A DNA stretch of 64,000 nt, taken from assembly GCA_028280415.1 (NCBI GenBank), contig JANQLV010000029.1, positions 124,001 to 188,000 on the forward strand, read 5' to 3'. Made by a program: the position numbers and the translations under genes. The DNA comes from Saprospiraceae bacterium. GTDB lineage: Bacteria > Bacteroidota > Bacteroidia > Chitinophagales > Saprospiraceae. Under the pieces are notes generated by a model. That model did not search any database. It had not been told where the DNA came from and saw only the letters and a list, made by a program, of their open reading frames with translations. Shown piece after piece: positions 54,054-62,653 of the stretch (within the stretch, counting starts at the first letter, position 1; each line of letters opens with the position of its first letter).

Positions 54054-54671
54054 TTAGTACCATTTCCATAAATACTTGCAGGCTATAGAGCGATAGGGAC
54101 GCCAGGGTTCTGCCAGTTCGATTAACTCTTTCTTCATCGCTTTCTGATCAGCACTGCTTTTGCCAAATTTATCTTCTATTTCATAAAGTTTTAACATTGC
54201 TTTCTGTATGCCCAGGTCATCTATTGGAAATACATCCGGTCGATTTAGTATAAACATTAAAATCATTTGAACCGTCCATTTGCCGACCCCTTTAATAATA
54301 GTTAATTGTTCTATAATTGCTTCATCCGATTTTTGTGACCAATCCATATCCAGTAGTTTTTGATTTATAAAAAAATCAGCAACGTTCTGAACATAATTGG
54401 CTTTTTGCTTTGACAAACCCACCGATTTTAATTGGCTAATATCCATTTTCAATAGTATAATCGGATCTGGATATTGGTTTTCAAACAGATTTATAAAACG
54501 ATCATAAATAGTGGCTGCTGCTTTAACGGAAAGTTGCTGAGAAGTAATGGATTGTAATAAGCCGGAATAGACATCTTTTGGATGTTCGACCGAAGGGAGA
54601 ACCGTCTCACTGAATACTCTTTTTAATAATGGATATTTTGAAAGGTAATTAATTGCTTTTTTATGATACAT
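54054..54671 (-). CDS. DNA-3-methyladenine glycosylase II family (AlkA-like)
   Basis: 205 residues. HhH-GPD superfamily base-excision enzyme that removes alkylated bases such as 3-methyladenine from DNA. Motifs: LLQSITSQQLSVKAAATIYDRF near 37-58, the helix-hairpin-helix IIKGVGKWTVQMILMF near 127-143, and PIDDLGI near 153-159 with the catalytic Asp pair. Single-domain short form, lacking the N-terminal Ada or AraC module. Monocistronic; upstream of a divergent T9SS gene. Confidence 0.9.
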   Translation of the reverse strand: MYHKKAINYLSKYPLLKRVFSETVLPSVEHPKDVYSGLLQSITSQQLSVKAAATIYDRFINLFENQYPDPIILLKMDISQLKSVGLSKQKANYVQNVADFFINQKLLDMDWSQKSDEAIIEQLTIIKGVGKWTVQMILMFILNRPDVFPIDDLGIQKAMLKLYEIEDKFGKSSADQKAMKKELIELAEPWRPYRSIACKYLWKWY

Positions 54672-54840
54672 AATGAGGCCAATTCTTTTTTTAATAGTTC
54701 AAATAATCTGCATGTATACTGTTCAAGTGTAGGCAAATTATCAAGGAATATAATTTTTTTATGTAAAATGCTACAGAAAGAATGAATTTTCGTAATTTAA
54801 TAGCATCTCCATAAAGACAAATCTTATTTTACAAAAACCA

Positions 54841-56535
54841 ATGCTTATGTCCAGGTATAAGTTAATACTTCTATGTAGTTTTCTAACACTTAATTTATTA
54901 GCACAGAGTTCTCTAAATATGGAGAAGCTTTATCAATATGATGATAACACCTTACCCTCTCGGAGTGGTGTATTTTATAATGATTGCTGGGGGTATACGG
55001 ATGGTCAGGGAAATGAATATGCAATTATGGGAGGAGCGGAAAATGTCTTTTTCTTTGATATCACTGACCCTGAAAATACACAATTAATCCGCCAGGTCAA
55101 TGATGGTGATCCAGATATTGCAGGGAATGTTGACCTTGACCCTACTGTCTGGAGAGATTTCAAAACCTATGGTACCAAAGCTTATAGCTGTGCCGATCAA
55201 AGTAGTAGTAATGAAGGCCTGATTGTTTACGATTTAAGCCAGCTACCGGATACGGTATTGATAGAAGATCAAATCACTACCTTTTTTACCAGGGCTCATA
55301 ATATTTACATCGACACGGACAGAGGTTATTTGTATACAGCAGGAGCCAGGCTGGGGAATATATCCAAGGATGTTATTGTACTGGATTTGAATACAGATCC
55401 GATTGAATTAGTTGCGGATGTGAGTATTGACGGAGGATATATCCACGATTTACATGTCGTTAATGATACGGCTTATTGCAATTCTGGTAATAATGAAATG
55501 TTTATCATTGATTTTTCCGATCCGGAAAATCCAGAAACGATAGGGTTTTTGGATGGTTATCCCGGACAAGGTTATAATCACAGTGGCTGGCGAACAGACG
55601 ATGGTAATTATTATGTCTTTTGTGATGAAACCCCGGGGAGAAAGGTGAAAATATTGGATGTTCGGGATCCGGTAAATATTTCCAGTGCAGATATTACGGA
55701 TCAGTTCTATTCAAACTTATTGGATGAGGATGCGGTGAATCCCGGTAGTATGGCACATAATCCTTTTATTGTTGGTAACTCGGTATACATCGCTTATTAT
55801 GATGATGGGGTGCAGGTTTTTGATATTTCTGATCCTCATAATGTCGTAAGGGAAGCATATTACGATACCAATAATAATACAAGCTATAATCATGATGGAG
55901 CCTGGGGAGTCTATCCGTTTTTCGCTTCGGGGTCTATCATTGCATCTGACATGGAAAATGGCTTGTTTGTATTGCGCCGAACCGATGCGCCGTTACCTGC
56001 GGAATTACTCGATTTCAAAGCCATGAAAGAAGAAAAGGAAGTCAAATTGTCCTGGGCTACAGCAACGGAGCGAAATACCGACGTTTTTGAAATCGAAAGA
56101 AGTAGCGACGGTATCAATTTTTATACCTTAGAAGTGGTGGGAGCACAGGGGAATTCAACTTTCCGTGTGGATTACGAAACTTATGATGAGCAACCCCTGA
56201 CAGGTGTAAATTACTATCGATTGAAACAGATCGACCTTGATGGTACTTTTACCTTTTCGGAAATCCGATCCGTTTTATTCCAGCAAAAAACAATCGAAGT
56301 TGTACCTACTTTAGTGCAGCATAATGAATTCGTTAAGGTTTATTTGGATGATCAGCTAGGCAATTTACATGCTGAAGTATTTGGCTTAGATGGACAACTA
56401 CTTTCGCAGCAATCCTATGATAATGCTAATAATATTTTGGAAATTTCTCTTGGTAATTTACAGAACGGGGTGTACATTTTAAGACTGAGTACCGGTAATA
56501 TTACAAAGAGTGAAAAAATAGTCATAGCTCGATAA
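54841..56535 (+). CDS. T9SS-secreted LVIVD-repeat (choice-of-anchor B) protein
   Basis: 564 residues. Signal peptide (about 1-21, NLLAQ). Residues about 40-370 contain repeats of the FDITDPENTQLIRQ, FIIDFSDPENPETIGF, ILDVRDPVNISSAD, FDISDPHNVVREAYY kind, the LVIVD beta-propeller repeat. Then the Fn3-like module (PAELLDFKAMKEEKEV ... VNYYRLKQIDLDG), shared with the protein at 7019, and a T9SS sorting domain (LGNLQNGVYILRLSTGN). Likely surface-exposed; the repeats suggest an adhesive or calcium-binding propeller, but no enzyme activity is implied. Confidence 0.85.
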   Translation: MLMSRYKLILLCSFLTLNLLAQSSLNMEKLYQYDDNTLPSRSGVFYNDCWGYTDGQGNEYAIMGGAENVFFFDITDPENTQLIRQVNDGDPDIAGNVDLDPTVWRDFKTYGTKAYSCADQSSSNEGLIVYDLSQLPDTVLIEDQITTFFTRAHNIYIDTDRGYLYTAGARLGNISKDVIVLDLNTDPIELVADVSIDGGYIHDLHVVNDTAYCNSGNNEMFIIDFSDPENPETIGFLDGYPGQGYNHSGWRTDDGNYYVFCDETPGRKVKILDVRDPVNISSADITDQFYSNLLDEDAVNPGSMAHNPFIVGNSVYIAYYDDGVQVFDISDPHNVVREAYYDTNNNTSYNHDGAWGVYPFFASGSIIASDMENGLFVLRRTDAPLPAELLDFKAMKEEKEVKLSWATATERNTDVFEIERSSDGINFYTLEVVGAQGNSTFRVDYETYDEQPLTGVNYYRLKQIDLDGTFTFSEIRSVLFQQKTIEVVPTLVQHNEFVKVYLDDQLGNLHAEVFGLDGQLLSQQSYDNANNILEISLGNLQNGVYILRLSTGNITKSEKIVIAR

Positions 56536-56561
56536 AATTGTCATAGAAACCCAACCCTTGT

Positions 56562-56644
56562 AAGAGGATATTCGTGAGGCTAGTTGAATAATTGAATTTA
56601 CTGAAACTATTTAACTCTTCGATGATGAAAACGAATATCCTCTT
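56562..56644 (+). promoter_or_regulatory. 14-bp perfect inverted repeat enclosing a lipoprotein start codon
   Basis: AAGAGGATATTCGT (56562-56575) and ACGAATATCCTCTT (56631-56644) are exact reverse complements, separated by 55 nt. The right arm covers codons 4-8 of the lipoprotein gene starting at 56622, and the ATG pair lies in the loop. In RNA it would form a stem at the start of the coding region. Confidence 0.7.
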
Positions 56645-57302
56645 TTCCTTTTTGCTATTAAGCCTTTTCTTAATTACAGCATGCAATAAAGACGAAGATC
56701 CTCAACCTTCGACTCCTGATAATACGATTAATTTTTCTGATCTTCGGGAAGGCCAGAGTACCACCTACATTCGCTATACTACAAAATGTGATAGCCTGGA
56801 TCAGCTTTTCGAATATTCAGGTGATACTTTAATTTTAGAAGTAATTAAACGAAATGACAGCCTGTTTTTTGTGGAATCGGTTACACCTGAGTCTCCATTA
56901 TATCTTAGTGGTGCTTTTGTAAACCCAGTGGAATATCCGGTTTTTGCCTACTCGGATCGGATCAATATTCCCAATCGCTTCGCCTCGGCTTTATTTTTCT
57001 TTTATGAAAATGATGACCTCTTTGTAAATCCTCAACACGATGTTAATTTAATTCAATCGGATTGCCGCCTATTACAGGATAACGAACCATTTATTGGGAA
57101 TGATATTGGCTATGTGGATCACTTTGAAGTCGGCGATGTTAAAATAGAAGAAAAAACAGCCGTTTCCTGCGAGCCATTGAATGATCTGGACGCTTACCTG
57201 ATTTATGATGAAAAAGAGCTGATTGTCAGCCATGTTATTCTATTCGAGGGGCTTATTGGACCGACTACCGAAAGAGTGTCGGGCTGGAAAGTTTTAAAAT
57301 AA
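56622..57302 (+). CDS. Putative lipoprotein of unknown function
   Basis: 226 residues from ATG 56622 (the TTG at 56592 is not preferred). Lipobox LFLITAC-N near residue 20 followed by KDEDPQP, an acidic motif usual for surface lipoproteins. The remainder (INFSDLREGQSTTYIRYTTKCDSLDQLFEYSGDTLILEVIKRND) suggests a beta-sandwich with two later Cys; not recognised. Starts 86 bp after the T9SS propeller gene; could be cotranscribed. Its start lies in the loop of the inverted repeat at 56562-56644. Confidence 0.75.
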   Translation: MMKTNILFSFLLLSLFLITACNKDEDPQPSTPDNTINFSDLREGQSTTYIRYTTKCDSLDQLFEYSGDTLILEVIKRNDSLFFVESVTPESPLYLSGAFVNPVEYPVFAYSDRINIPNRFASALFFFYENDDLFVNPQHDVNLIQSDCRLLQDNEPFIGNDIGYVDHFEVGDVKIEEKTAVSCEPLNDLDAYLIYDEKELIVSHVILFEGLIGPTTERVSGWKVLK

Positions 57303-57393
57303 AACTATGCCAAGTTAACGTCTTTTAAGCAAAAGAAGTAGAGAGTGGAATGCTTTTTTATGTAAATTTATGGTATTAAAATAAGTATTAAGA

Positions 57394-59184
57394 ATGAAAA
57401 AGCTTTCCTCTTTTCTTTTGGTCGCTGTCTTGTTGAGTGTTTTATTTATGGCCTGGACACCTCCGGAAACCAGGCCCTGGGAAGAAAAAGTTTCTCCCGT
57501 TTTATTGGAAAAGGCAGTTCAGGAAGATCAACTTGACTTTTTGGTACTTCTGGAAAAAAAGGCAGACATCAGCGCCGCTTCTACTTTTCGTACCAAGGAA
57601 GAAAAAGCCTGGTATGTGTATGAACAATTGAAAGCGACTGCGGAGAGCAGTCAAAAAGAGCTCATTGATTTTCTGATTTCGGAAGGCACAACTTACCATT
57701 CTTTTTACATCATTAATGCGATCCGCGTAAAAGGAGATATCCAATTGATACAAAAACTGGCAGAGCGCAGAGCCGTCGCCCGAATTGTAGACAATCCTAC
57801 CTATAAGCTCAATCATATCGTACAGCAGCAATTTGCCGGTCATCGTGGTCCGGAAGATATTGAATGGGGCATTGATATGATCAATGCGGATGATGTTTGG
57901 GGAATGGGCTATACCGGACAAGGGGTAGTTGTAGGTGGAGCAGATACCGGCTATGAGTGGGATCATCCTGCACTCAAGGATAAATATCGTGGATGGGATG
58001 GAACGAATGAGGACCATGCTTATAACTGGCACGATGCTATTCATGAGCTTAGCCCTTTGCATAATGATTCTATTATTGATGCAAGCAATAATCCTTGCGG
58101 ATTAAGTAGCCTCGTACCTTGCGATGATAACAATCACGGGACACATACCATGGGCACTATGGTAGGAGATGATGGCGGGGATAATCAGATTGGAGTAGCT
58201 CCTGGTGCAAAGTGGATTGCCTGTCGAAACATGGAACGGGGTTATGGTTCTCCGGCCACTTATATTGAATGTTTTGAGTGGTTTATGGCACCAACCGATT
58301 CCAATAATGAAAATCCCGACCCAAATAAAGCACCACATGTAATCAATAATTCCTGGTCCTGTCCGGAGATGGAAGGTTGCGTTCCTGATAACTGGTCTAT
58401 GATGGAAACGGCGGTAAATAATCTCCGGTCCTCAGGAGTGGTCGTTGTTGTTTCTGCCGGGAATAGTGGTAATCAGGGATGTGGGTCAGTGAGTGCTCCC
58501 GCCGCAATGTTTGAGAATAGTTTTACGATTGGCTCTACTCGTTCCAACGATACTCTCTCTGGCTTTAGTAGCCGTGGCCCGGTAGTGGTGGATGGAAGCA
58601 TGCGGATGAAGCCTGATGTCGTAGCGCCGGGGAGCTCTGTTCGTTCGAGTATCCGGGATGGAGGATATGCCAGTTTTAGTGGTACGAGTATGGCGGGCCC
58701 TCATGTAGCCGGATTGGTAGCCCTGTTGATTTCAGCTGATCCAATGCTGGCGGGTAATGTTGATGCCATCGAAGATATTATTGAGCAAACCGCTGTTCCC
58801 AAAACGAGTGATGAAGATTGTGGCGGTGACAATGCTTTTAATATTCCCAATAATAAATATGGTCATGGCAGAGTGGATGCCCTGGCTGCTGTTAATTTTG
58901 TACTACAAACCAGTAGTGTTACAGGGATTAACGGAGGTTCTATTATAAGGGTTTTTCCCAATCCGGTAGGCGAGCTAGTAAATTTTGAATTGCAAAATAT
59001 TCAGGGAGAGGCCAATCTCGAAATATATAATGCTGCCGGACAAGTCGTATTGTCTTCACAGCTTAACATTCTTGATGCATATCAGGTAGAACCCATTTCT
59101 TTATACGGTATGCCACATGGGATATATTTTTATAAAATCACCACCGAAAGCTCCAGTTTTGGAGGAAAACTGGTTAAAAAGTAG
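57394..59184 (+). CDS. T9SS-secreted subtilisin-like (S8) serine protease
   Basis: 596 residues. Signal peptide (about 1-20), an I9-like propeptide (about 35-140, LLEKKADISAAS...ALAERRAVARIVDNP), then the S8 catalytic domain with D184 (VGGADTGYEWDHP), H248 (DDNNHGTHTMGTMVG), oxyanion N357 (SAGNSGN) and S432 (SFSGTSMAGPHVAG). All catalytic residues are present. C-terminal T9SS sorting domain (IRVFPNPVGELVNFEL ... YGMPHGIYFYKITTE). Secreted endopeptidase, probably degradative. Upstream TATGTAAATTTATGG lies near the predicted promoter but is not a clean consensus. Confidence 0.93.
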   Translation: MKKLSSFLLVAVLLSVLFMAWTPPETRPWEEKVSPVLLEKAVQEDQLDFLVLLEKKADISAASTFRTKEEKAWYVYEQLKATAESSQKELIDFLISEGTTYHSFYIINAIRVKGDIQLIQKLAERRAVARIVDNPTYKLNHIVQQQFAGHRGPEDIEWGIDMINADDVWGMGYTGQGVVVGGADTGYEWDHPALKDKYRGWDGTNEDHAYNWHDAIHELSPLHNDSIIDASNNPCGLSSLVPCDDNNHGTHTMGTMVGDDGGDNQIGVAPGAKWIACRNMERGYGSPATYIECFEWFMAPTDSNNENPDPNKAPHVINNSWSCPEMEGCVPDNWSMMETAVNNLRSSGVVVVVSAGNSGNQGCGSVSAPAAMFENSFTIGSTRSNDTLSGFSSRGPVVVDGSMRMKPDVVAPGSSVRSSIRDGGYASFSGTSMAGPHVAGLVALLISADPMLAGNVDAIEDIIEQTAVPKTSDEDCGGDNAFNIPNNKYGHGRVDALAAVNFVLQTSSVTGINGGSIIRVFPNPVGELVNFELQNIQGEANLEIYNAAGQVVLSSQLNILDAYQVEPISLYGMPHGIYFYKITTESSSFGGKLVKK

Positions 59185-59208
59185 TCCTTTACTAGTATAG
59201 GCCAGTAA

Positions 59209-59287
59209 GCAATTGTCACTAAATTGCGCCGAAAATTGAAAAAGCGTATCTTTGCGCCGAAAATCAGGATAACCTGCAATTGTCACT
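59209..59287 (+). promoter_or_regulatory. Promoter of trhO built on interlocked direct repeats
   Basis: ATTG (59223-59226), 20 bp, TATCTTTG (59247-59254). TTGCGCCGAAAAT occurs at 59224-59236, spanning the -33 element, and at 59252-59264, beginning in the -7. GCAATTGTCACT occurs at 59209-59220 and 59276-59287, outside these. A binding protein recognising both copies would cover the promoter. Confidence 0.65.
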
Positions 59288-59301
59288 GAAAATTTAAAAT
59301 C

Positions 59302-60345
59302 ATGCCTTTATACAATCGAGTCAATAATGACGAGTTAAAACGTCTTATGCTGGAAAGCGATGAAAAAAGAGTTACGCTTTCGTTCTATCAATACGCAAAA
59401 ATTCAAAATGTTCCACAATTCAGAAATGATCTTTACCGCCTACTGGATGAGGTAAAAGTCTTTGGACGTATCTATGTTGCTTCCGAAGGGGTTAATGGTC
59501 AGATTTCTGTTCCGGAGCATCTTTTTGATCGGTTTAAAGAAAAACTCAATAGCATTTCCTTTCTAAAAGATATCCGGCTCAATGTCGCAATTGATGATGA
59601 TGGAAAGTCTTTTTATAAATTGAAAATCAAAATCCGTAACAAGATCGTTGCAGATGGATTGAATGATGATACGTTTGATGTTACCAAGCGCGGCAAACAC
59701 CTGTCTGCCAAAGAATATAATGAACTGGTGGCAGATCCTAATACTTTAATAGTGGATATGCGCAATCATTATGAAAGCGAAGTTGGTTATTTTGAAAGAG
59801 CGATTCGCCCGGATGTAGAAACATTTAGAGAAGCTTTACCGGTGGTTGAGGATATGCTCAAAGAAGATAAGAATAAAAACATCATCATGTATTGTACCGG
59901 AGGAATTCGTTGTGAAAAAGCCAGTGCTTATTATCTGCACAAAGGCTTTGAAAAGGTACATATGGTAGATGGTGGTATTATCGAATATACCCGGCAATGT
60001 CAGCAAGAAGGATTACCGAATAAATTTGTCGGTAAAAACTTTGTATTTGATGAACGCATGGGGGAAAGAATTAGTGAGGAAATTGTGTCTAAATGCCATC
60101 AATGCGGTGAACCAGCGGATTCCCACGTCAACTGCGCGAATGATGCCTGTCATATTCTTTTCATTCAATGTAGTAGTTGTGCAGCAAAAATGGATGCCTG
60201 TTGCTCTGCTAAATGCCAGGATTTTATAGCCCTTCCTGAAGAAGAGCAAAAAGAACGTCGCAAAACGGAGGTTTTTAACGGAACCAAGTTTGGAAAAGGA
60301 CGTTATAAAGCTCATCGTAAAGAAGAAGAACTAAGCTATAAATAG
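59302..60345 (+). CDS. trhO: tRNA uridine(34) hydroxylase, rhodanese family (TrhO/YceA)
   Basis: 347 residues. Oxygen-dependent hydroxylation of U34 in tRNAs, a step towards 5-methoxyuridine or related wobble modifications. N-terminal ferredoxin-like domain (RVTLSFYQYAKIQNVPQFRNDLYRLL ... IYVASEGVNGQISVP), then the rhodanese domain (about 130-235) with IVDMRNHYESEVGYF and the active-site loop MYCTGGIRCEKAS (Cys near residue 195). A Cys-rich tail (CHQCGEPADSHVNCAN ... CSSCAAKMDACCSAKC) matches the YceA/TrhO C-terminus. Single gene with its own promoter. Confidence 0.94.
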   Translation: MPLYNRVNNDELKRLMLESDEKRVTLSFYQYAKIQNVPQFRNDLYRLLDEVKVFGRIYVASEGVNGQISVPEHLFDRFKEKLNSISFLKDIRLNVAIDDDGKSFYKLKIKIRNKIVADGLNDDTFDVTKRGKHLSAKEYNELVADPNTLIVDMRNHYESEVGYFERAIRPDVETFREALPVVEDMLKEDKNKNIIMYCTGGIRCEKASAYYLHKGFEKVHMVDGGIIEYTRQCQQEGLPNKFVGKNFVFDERMGERISEEIVSKCHQCGEPADSHVNCANDACHILFIQCSSCAAKMDACCSAKCQDFIALPEEEQKERRKTEVFNGTKFGKGRYKAHRKEEELSYK

Positions 60346-60479
60346 TTTTATCAAATTGCTTCTGTCAGAGCTTTTGAAATTTGGGATTGAAACCGGGATT
60401 TGCATAGTTTCAAATTGGTCGGCTTTTCTTTACGGTAAAAATTAGAAAAATACCTAATTTGGGTTTTTAATTTTTACAA

Positions 60480-62588
60480 ATGTCAAAACCGAAAAAACAT
60501 AGAAAAAAAGGAACTGCTAAGTCGGTTCCTAAAGTAAAAGAAGCCGTCGATAAAAATATTTTACCATCCTTTTTTACCAATCGTCGCGCACATTGTTTGC
60601 TGATCATACTATTAAGCTTTTTGCTATATGGTAATACACTGCGTCATGATTATACACAGGATGATGCTATCGTGATCTATGATAACATGTTTACGACTAA
60701 AGGCATTAAAGGAATTCCGGGAATTTTAAAATACGATACTTTTTACGGTTTTTTCAAAGAGGAAGGTAAAGCTAATCTGGTTGCTGGAGGTCGTTATCGT
60801 CCCTTTACTCTGATTATGTACGCGATTGAAGTGCAGCTCTTTTCCCCGAAAAAAGTGGATGCCAATGGTAATGTCGTGAAAGATAAGGATGGAAATACGA
60901 TTTACGATCCTTATGTGAAAGAAGGCGAACGCAATGCTATAAAATTTGCGGGACATTTTATTAATGTTCTGCTCTATGGCTTGACCGGAATAGTATTATA
61001 CCTTTTGCTTTTACAGTTAATCGATCCCAGGAAAAATCAGATAATGGCTTATTTTGTGGCCCTGGTTGGTACGGCAATATTTATTGCGCATCCCATCCAT
61101 ACCGAGGTAGTAGCCAATATCAAAGGTCGCGATGAGATCCTTGCATTACTCGGTAGCCTGGCCGCGGCTTATTTTATCATCAAAGGATATAGAAATGGAA
61201 AGCAATTTAGCATCGCGGCTGCACTTTGCAGTTTTATCGCCCTGATGTCGAAGGAAAATGCGATAACCTTCATCGGAGCAGTACCCTTGATGCTCTATAT
61301 TTTTACTAAAGCCAAACCTGCTCAGATTATTACGCAGACGCTGGCGCTCATTATACCCGCAATCATTTTCCTGGGTATTCGCTCGGCAGTATTGCCCAAC
61401 TCCGGACTGGGAGAAGCCAGCATGGAGCTGATGAATAATCCTTTCCTGAAAATCGAAGCGGGACGCTGGGTAGAGTTTACGCAAGGAGAGAAACTGGCAA
61501 CGGTTTTTCATACTTTGGGTTATTATCTTAAATTATTACTGTTTCCACATCCTTTGACGCACGATTATTATCCACGGCACATTGATTTGATGACCTGGAG
61601 TAACTGGCAGCCTTTATTAAGCCTGCTGATTCATCTTGCGCTGCTGGTTTATGGTATTATTGGTTTGACTAAAAAAGATAAACTGAGCTTTGGTATTCTC
61701 TTTTACTTTGGGACGCTTTTTATCGTTTCCAATATTCTGTTTCCGGTTGGTACGAATATGTCAGAGCGTTTTCTGTTTATGCCCTCTGTTGGGTTTAGCT
61801 TTGCCATAGCAATTTTACTATACCGATGGTATAAAAAATCAGCAGGAAAAATCGATCTTTTTAACAAAATGATCCCAATGCTTTCGGTGGCGGGACTTTT
61901 GGTTTTGGCTTTTGGTATAAAAACGATGGTGAGAAATCCGGTCTGGAAAGATAATTTCACCCTTTTTACTACAGATATAAACGTTTCTCAAAATAGTGCT
62001 AAACTACAGAACGCAGTAGGTGGAGAGCTTATTCGGGTTTATAGCAAGTCTTCGGATCAACAATTGAAAGAAAGCAAACTAAGGGAAGCGGTCGAACACT
62101 TGAATAAAGCACTGACTTTTCATCCGACTTATAAAAACAGTTACCTGCAATTGGGGAATTGTTATAATTATTTAAAAGAATATGAAAAATCAATTGAAAA
62201 TTATAACAAGGTCCTGTCGCTTTCTCCTGATGATAAGAATGCAATAACAAATCTGGGGATAACATATCGCGAGGCTGGTCGTTATTATGGTGAAGAAAAA
62301 GGGGATATTAATAGAGCAATCAGCTATCTTGAAAAAGCCTTCCAACTTAATCAGAACGAATACGAAACGCTTCGCTTGCTTGGAGTAGCTTACGGTATTT
62401 CCGGACGAACCGATAAGGCGCTTGATTTTTTTACCAAAGCCCTTTCTGTCAATCCGAATAATCCGGATGCTCTGTGGAACCTGGCCAATGCTCATTCAAA
62501 TGTCGGTAATACCGAAAAAGCGAATGAGTTGCGTCAAAAGGCCATAACTATTGATCCGGAGGTGGCGAATCGAAATGGTCGAAGGTAA
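60480..62588 (+). CDS. TMTC-like membrane protein with C-terminal TPR repeats
   Basis: 702 residues. N-terminal about 450 residues carry about 10-11 transmembrane helices with GT-C-style motifs of O-mannosyltransferases with TPRs: LLYGNTLRHDYTQDDAIVI (acidic D-D in the first luminal loop), GGRYRPFTLIMYA, FIAHPIHTEVVANIKGRDEILAL, SKENAITFIGAVPLMLY. C-terminal TPRs follow (YLQLGNCYNYLKEYEKSIENYNKVLSLSP ... AISYLEKAFQLNQNEYETLRLLGVAYGISGRTDKALDFF ... LWNLANAHSNVGNTEKANELRQKA). Likely a glycosyltransferase or glycan-handling envelope protein using a polyprenyl-linked donor; not proven. Confidence 0.82.
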   Translation: MSKPKKHRKKGTAKSVPKVKEAVDKNILPSFFTNRRAHCLLIILLSFLLYGNTLRHDYTQDDAIVIYDNMFTTKGIKGIPGILKYDTFYGFFKEEGKANLVAGGRYRPFTLIMYAIEVQLFSPKKVDANGNVVKDKDGNTIYDPYVKEGERNAIKFAGHFINVLLYGLTGIVLYLLLLQLIDPRKNQIMAYFVALVGTAIFIAHPIHTEVVANIKGRDEILALLGSLAAAYFIIKGYRNGKQFSIAAALCSFIALMSKENAITFIGAVPLMLYIFTKAKPAQIITQTLALIIPAIIFLGIRSAVLPNSGLGEASMELMNNPFLKIEAGRWVEFTQGEKLATVFHTLGYYLKLLLFPHPLTHDYYPRHIDLMTWSNWQPLLSLLIHLALLVYGIIGLTKKDKLSFGILFYFGTLFIVSNILFPVGTNMSERFLFMPSVGFSFAIAILLYRWYKKSAGKIDLFNKMIPMLSVAGLLVLAFGIKTMVRNPVWKDNFTLFTTDINVSQNSAKLQNAVGGELIRVYSKSSDQQLKESKLREAVEHLNKALTFHPTYKNSYLQLGNCYNYLKEYEKSIENYNKVLSLSPDDKNAITNLGITYREAGRYYGEEKGDINRAISYLEKAFQLNQNEYETLRLLGVAYGISGRTDKALDFFTKALSVNPNNPDALWNLANAHSNVGNTEKANELRQKAITIDPEVANRNGRR

Positions 62589-62653
62589 TCAATAGAGAAA
62601 CTTTGTAAAAACCCAAAGGAATAAACGCATTAATTATAAACCATTTGGACATA

